Shown here one piece after another: positions 58,761-64,000 of a DNA stretch of 64,000 nucleotides. The translations under genes and the position numbers were made by a program. This stretch comes from Seriola aureovittata (Eukaryota > Chordata > Actinopteri > Carangiformes > Carangidae), in NCBI RefSeq assembly GCF_021018895.1, contig NC_079384.1, positions 10,803,640 to 10,867,639 of the forward strand. Direction: 5' to 3'. Position 1 is the first letter of the stretch. Every line of letters begins with the position of its first letter. Under the pieces are notes generated by a model. It did not search any database. It was not told the DNA's origin and worked only from the letters and a program-made list of their open reading frames with translations.

Positions 58761-61700
58761 CTGTAAGAGAACAGGAAGATGAAGTTTAGCAGGGCAAAAA
58801 CACCCTTAAATATTTCTGTTGAAACAGACAAGAGCATGTACAGAGTCACATGCACACACACATATGCCACTCATATAGAAAGGTGGTTTGCCTGTTAGGA
58901 GTGAAAGTCCAGTAATAACCTCTAGCCTCTTGATTTTCAAGCTCAAGTTAATAAATACACAAAAGACACAAAGCATCCTAGAGAAGCTGCATAAATGAAT
59001 AACTTGATAACCAGATGCTCACAAGGTGTGCTGTGAAAATAAATGATAATCAGAAGGACATAGCAGTGCCAAGATTTTGCAGAAACGGACAATATAAATG
59101 TCAACACCCTTGCTTGTGTTTTCACCGCTGATGATTCAGTGTGGGAGGCAAATCAAGTGAAAAAGATATGGTAATGCTGCCGGTTATCTATTCTTGAAAG
59201 CCTCCTATAGAGAGTTATAAACCTTTTAAATGGCTGTGCAATAACAATACAAAATGACAGAGATATGACTGTGGTCAGTGAAGGGGAAACCTATTACTAA
59301 CACTGATGCCGTGTAATTTCATACATGATTTGACCTAGGCTTGAATTAATCCTTCCAAATGGCATTAGTGTCTTAATTCTCAGGTGGTACAGTACAATGG
59401 TGGCTTTGCTACTATAAGGAAATGAAGGGAATTAGAACATTGACCATCCACTGCTGTTATTTTTGGAAACCTATTGCTTATTCATTCCGCTTATTTCATT
59501 TTTATTAAGAAAATCCAATTGCACAAAATATGCATTGCTGCGTCTGATGAGGTGGTGGAGACCATTCGGCACATAATGAGACTGCAGCTCTCCAAATGGG
59601 GCCATGAACTTGGCACATAATAGCCTTAACAATGTTTAGGAGACGGGAGAAGAAGCTATTACCCGTAGCAGTGGTGAGAGGGAAACAGAAAGGAGACATA
59701 AATGAGCAGTAATCCATCCACTAAACAATGTGGCCACTTCACGAACAGGTGAGGCCAGAAACAAGGAGGCAGGTTAATGAAGTCTTAGGAGTCTTCTAAG
59801 TCCTGAGATTTACTTGCATAGGCTGTGGAAGCTACATTGGTTGACTCGGAGGGAATAGATCAACACTCAACTCTCTTTGAAAGTAATTGAGAGAGAAATG
59901 ACAACCACTTTTTGTACTCCAGAAAGAAGAGAAATACCATAGAGCAATCACACACGGTATGCACAGTGTGATTGCAAGGAAACATTTTGCAATGAAATAT
60001 CTGTCAGTGCATTATACTAGCGGAGAAAAATGTTCAAATTGTTCCCAGGGAAGAAAAACTGTAATTATTAAGGCTGCTTGACACAAGACAATTTCTGGTG
60101 AAAAGATAAATGTTTGTCACAGTCTCCCTCAGTCAGTGTTTCTCATGGCATCTAAACATTAGTAAGCAGAATATCTAGAAGACCTTGCTGACTGCCATCA
60201 ACAGCTGTGGTCACTTTAATGACAGTTAAAGCGTTGTCAGCAAAAGCTGGACTGTTTTCTTTTTTTTTTTTTAATTTGCCTTACATCACAGAGGTCAGGA
60301 CGCCCATCTGACCTTTGGCACTTGAGGCGGTCAGCTGAGCACATCCCAATGATTAGAAAAGAAAGCCCAGCACTGCAGGGACACATGGGACTACATGTCA
60401 CACAACTACAGCTGGTCTTCGCACTTCATTAACTCACACTGTAGCCTAGAGCTTGTTCCAACTACATCTCCCAGCATGCTTTGGGCTTCAGCACCGATAA
60501 AAGCCTGTCCTTGATGGGGAAGGAGACACACATGGCTTACTATGTGACTCAAGCAGCAACCATTCACCCCTGCCCTAAAGCACAGTCTGGAGCAAACTAT
60601 TGCAGAGGATGCTCAGTCTTGAATTTATATTCCAAAATATTATTTAGCTTTCCTTTTTACCCCAGTCTTTCCTCTTGAGCAGCAATGTGGCAGGAATACA
60701 ACAACAAAACAACAAAGTTACCACGATCCTCTTGAACAGACACACAGCTCTTATTGTGTGATGGTATTGGTAGGATCACTATACTTAACAGGCTTTGCAT
60801 TATGAACTTCAGCTACAACAACCCAGTATTCTCCTGCACAAAACTGAGTTACAGCAGGAGAATAAAGATAAACATTTGCTGTCTTAAAGTGTGTTTGTGA
60901 GTGAGTGTGTAAAAAGTTCTTAAAAAAAAAAAAAAAAGGAGCTCTGTATTTCAAAGGCAGCCAGAGAAGTGTTTGCATCATAACTTAAAATGCCTCTAGA
61001 TTGCACTATTTTTCTCTTTCATAGCCCTTTGACATGTGCATTAAACTGAAAAGAGGCATTAGTGGCTCTCCCCTGGGAAATGCAGCAGTTTGAAGCTCAA
61101 ATCTGAGCTTCTTGTCAGAATGCCTTGGATTGGTTACAGTAGCTGATACACTAATGGCCTAAAAACTGGCAGAACTGACGTAAACAACAACTCAGGCAGC
61201 GTGCTTGTGTTTTGGTAAGGAGTCCTAAGAAAAAAAAAAGTTGAACATGTTTTTAAGGAGCTGATGCATTGCGATCATTTAAAAAGGATGCACCTTCTAC
61301 ACTCTGAAACTAAGGTACACAAAGGGCTGTGGAGATGTGCAACTTCTGCAATCAGATTTTCATTTGTAGATTATATGTCTATTTATTGAAATTTTAAGCA
61401 GTTACTTGTCACCTCTGGCTCTCTTTATGTTTGTTTTCATGGCTCTACTAGTATTTAAAGATCTACGTGTATGTCTCTGTGTTTTCCAGTATAGTTCCCC
61501 CCCATTCTTCCTTGCCTGGCAGGCCGATAGGCTACAAATAGAGATGTAGTCAGAGCAAATCTGGCTTGTTGTGGTGTGGAGGAAGAGGACCACATTGTTA
61601 GCTTACTGCTATTGAAAGATACAGACAGAGAAACAAAGTGAAAGAAAGATGGAGTCAGTGTTATATCATCATAAATTATATTAATAGTATTATTGTGTTA

Positions 61701-64000
61701 ACAGCATTTTAATGTTGTAGCCAGTTGAGCCTTTATATATTGTTGGGTCCCTTAATCTTAAGCAAATGCATCATATTTTATAAACTGATGATAGATTTTA
61801 TATGTAAAAAACATATCTGTTGTGTAGTATTAGTGGACTAAAAAGAACAGTATGTACCTCTGAAATGTAGTGAAGTAGAAAATTTAAGAAAATTGAGGTC
61901 CTCAAGTAAGTACAAGGATTGTACTTATGAAAAATTAAGAACTGGAGGTTGGAGTAGATGGATAGCTTCAGTATTTGAGCTTCAATAGAGGAAAGAGGGA
62001 ACGAGAGAGATAATTTAAAAGTGGAAGAAAATGGGGACTACAGAGTGACAGACAATAAGAGGGAGAGACAGCAGGATCCAGAGGGATGAACCCAAAAGAG
62101 CAGATGAGGTTAGAATGACAGATGGAGAGGGAGAGAAAACGTGTAAAAGCAGCAGAGAAAACTAAGGGGTGACTAAAGCTAAATAAAAAAAAACTGAATG
62201 CACTAAAAAGGATGAGGAAGAGAGATAAACAGCGTTATCAAAATTGTTTCTCGGTTTACTTCAATAAATAACAACTTGATGAATGCTAATGACTTGGCTA
62301 ACTAATTTTTCAGCAGTGACAGGTAGAGTGGTGGTCAATTATCTCCTATGTCAGGATACTGCAGAGTATACAGAATTGTATCGTCTTACTTACCAAAGAA
62401 AAACTTCTCAAATAGAAATCCATTGTTTTGAGATTTTTCCCTTCGTAGTGAATTTAGCGTTATTTTTAAACAAGGTTGTTTCCACAAGCAAGAGTTAAGC
62501 TAGCTAACTGCAGTTAAGTGCTGTTGCCCTGGTTACCACCCTGCTTTAGAATGTGGTCTAACTGCTGTCAACTGATCTCAACCGCTATTTTAAGACTTTT
62601 TTAAATTATGTAAAATGTAATCCACTAGTTGCCTTTTCGCTGTCTTTTCTTGTGTTTTTCTCATTTATTGTCCTCTTCAATAGTCGCAAATAGCACTGAC
62701 TCACTGACTGATTGATCATAATTCCAATATTGATTTCAGAATGCCACGTGACTGAGTTGGAGTTTCCTCATTGGCCCTGTAAACTGGTTTTGTTTAAATC
62801 ACTGGTCAAGCACCAAAGGACCAAAATTTTGCTAAAACAAATAGTGATTAAAGAAAATGGATAATACACCCTTTTTATTTACAATTTATCTAGAGACCCT
62901 TTGAAGTAGTTTAAACTAGCTCCACTTTGACCTGCTACAACAGTAAAATGCTATACATAGATGTATTAGTATTTAATTCTGTATTTTCATTAAATAGGAT
63001 TTGAAATGCAGAACGTTTACTTGTAATGGAGTATTTTTACATTAATGTATTGGTACTTTTACCTAAGTAAAGAATCTGAGTATTTGTTCCACACTCTTTT
63101 ATTCTGGATATGATTGTACATCTGTTGATGTTGTTGTGATGATGGTGATCTAGTTATCAAGAAGGGAACTATTATATAACACACATATTACTAATTCTGT
63201 TGTTTTTTAAACACAAGAGTAATGTGACACTATCTCTGTGTATTGTTGTGTTGTATCGAGTCACCTCAAAGTAAACACATGAAACTGATTTATAGGAATA
63301 TGCATCATGTGAACATAAAAACGCAAATAACGATAATATGAAAACACTGGTGCTTAATAGTTCTTTATCCACTCTTGTCTTAATACAGGGCCTAAGGTTA
63401 TTTTGTGATTGAGGCCCTGTTTACAGGCCCTTGTCTAAATTAATTTCTGGTGATATTGCTAACACTAACATTATCAATTATCAAGTGTGTTGCATGTTAT
63501 TATTGCTTTGAGTCTCATTCCCATGCATACTGCGGTATCTGTTTAACAATGGTGACAGGTCTGCAAGGTCTCCAGAGTTACTGATAGAATCACGAGACAC
63601 AGTCCAATGAGCTCCCAAAGACCCACAAAAACAAAACAATATTCACAGGAATACTATATATTTGATTTATATTCTCACCAGTCGCTGGTTGCCTAAATTT
63701 TTAATATGCTACAACATCACAGGCTTGTTCTAAATGCATGCTGCTGCTGGAAATTGCTGTTTTTCGTCATACTGCATGCTTTTATGCTACTATCAGTCCC
63801 TACGGTTACAAATAAATAAGGCAAATGTGTTGCATTGTGTTCTTTTCTTTTTCTTTTTTACATTTTTAGAAGGTAGAATATGCCCAGAATAAGATGCTCT
63901 TGCCATGGTCTACCTTGGCAAAGGAGCTTCTAATCTCAGTGGGAATTAATAAACAAATTTTCATGGTGGTAGAGGTAGAATGTGGGAAAAGTTGAGGTTA
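58761..64000. other. kcnh4 upstream intron sequence
   Basis: No further kcnh4 exon (PAS domain or PAS-cap) was recognised on the minus strand, and no plus-strand gene. The intron before exon A is therefore at least 5.2 kb, unless a short exon was missed. There are poly-T and poly-A runs near 60260 and 60920. Confidence 0.5.

Noticed and set aside
58761..64000. Possible PAS-domain exons or a hypocretin gene upstream of kcnh4
   Set aside because: Both are expected nearby from mammalian order, but no frame here matches the PAS core or an orexin precursor. They most likely lie beyond the right edge.

Overview
The window is a piece of a ray-finned fish (teleost) nuclear chromosome. The evidence is spliced genes with GT-AG introns, long AT-rich non-coding stretches, abundant CA/TG microsatellites, several dispersed repeat types typical of spiny-rayed fish, and protein sequences closest to fish orthologues. 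No bacterial, plasmid, phage or CRISPR feature was seen.

Three coding regions can be read confidently, all on the minus strand. rab5c is complete (5 coding exons, 221 residues, 31922-35440), with a probable non-coding first exon at 36308 and above. Two tandem, complete, three-exon genes for small secreted Ly6/uPAR-fold proteins follow (37654-38183 and 40214-40748), each with its own TATA-like box and poly(A) signal. Last comes the 3' part of kcnh4, an ELK-type voltage-gated potassium channel (12 exons, 43775-58760). It runs from just before S1 to the stop codon; the PAS-domain exons lie beyond the right edge. RAB5C next to KCNH4 is a conserved vertebrate neighbourhood (human 17q21), which supports both names. 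The Ly6 pair appears to be an insertion between them.

The left 31 kb is mostly non-coding. At its far left edge two in-phase exon-like segments on the plus strand encode an N-glycosylated ectodomain and a membrane helix that I do not recognise. Around 22.6 kb a CpG-rich block with a short minus-strand ATG exon and splice donor looks like a promoter of an unidentified gene. The rest holds repeats: five degenerate copies of one AT-rich MITE-like family, two copies of a foldback element, a Tc1-type MITE, a cluster of tRNA-like units, a 52-bp-arm inverted repeat and an array of nuclear-receptor half-sites.

The genes do not form one pathway. Rab5c controls early endosome traffic, Kcnh4 is a neuronal subthreshold potassium channel, and the Ly6 proteins are probably secreted ligands or defence molecules. 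Exon borders were placed by eye from splice consensus, reading-frame continuity and family similarity. They add up to whole codons for every confident gene. No alignment or transcript data were available.
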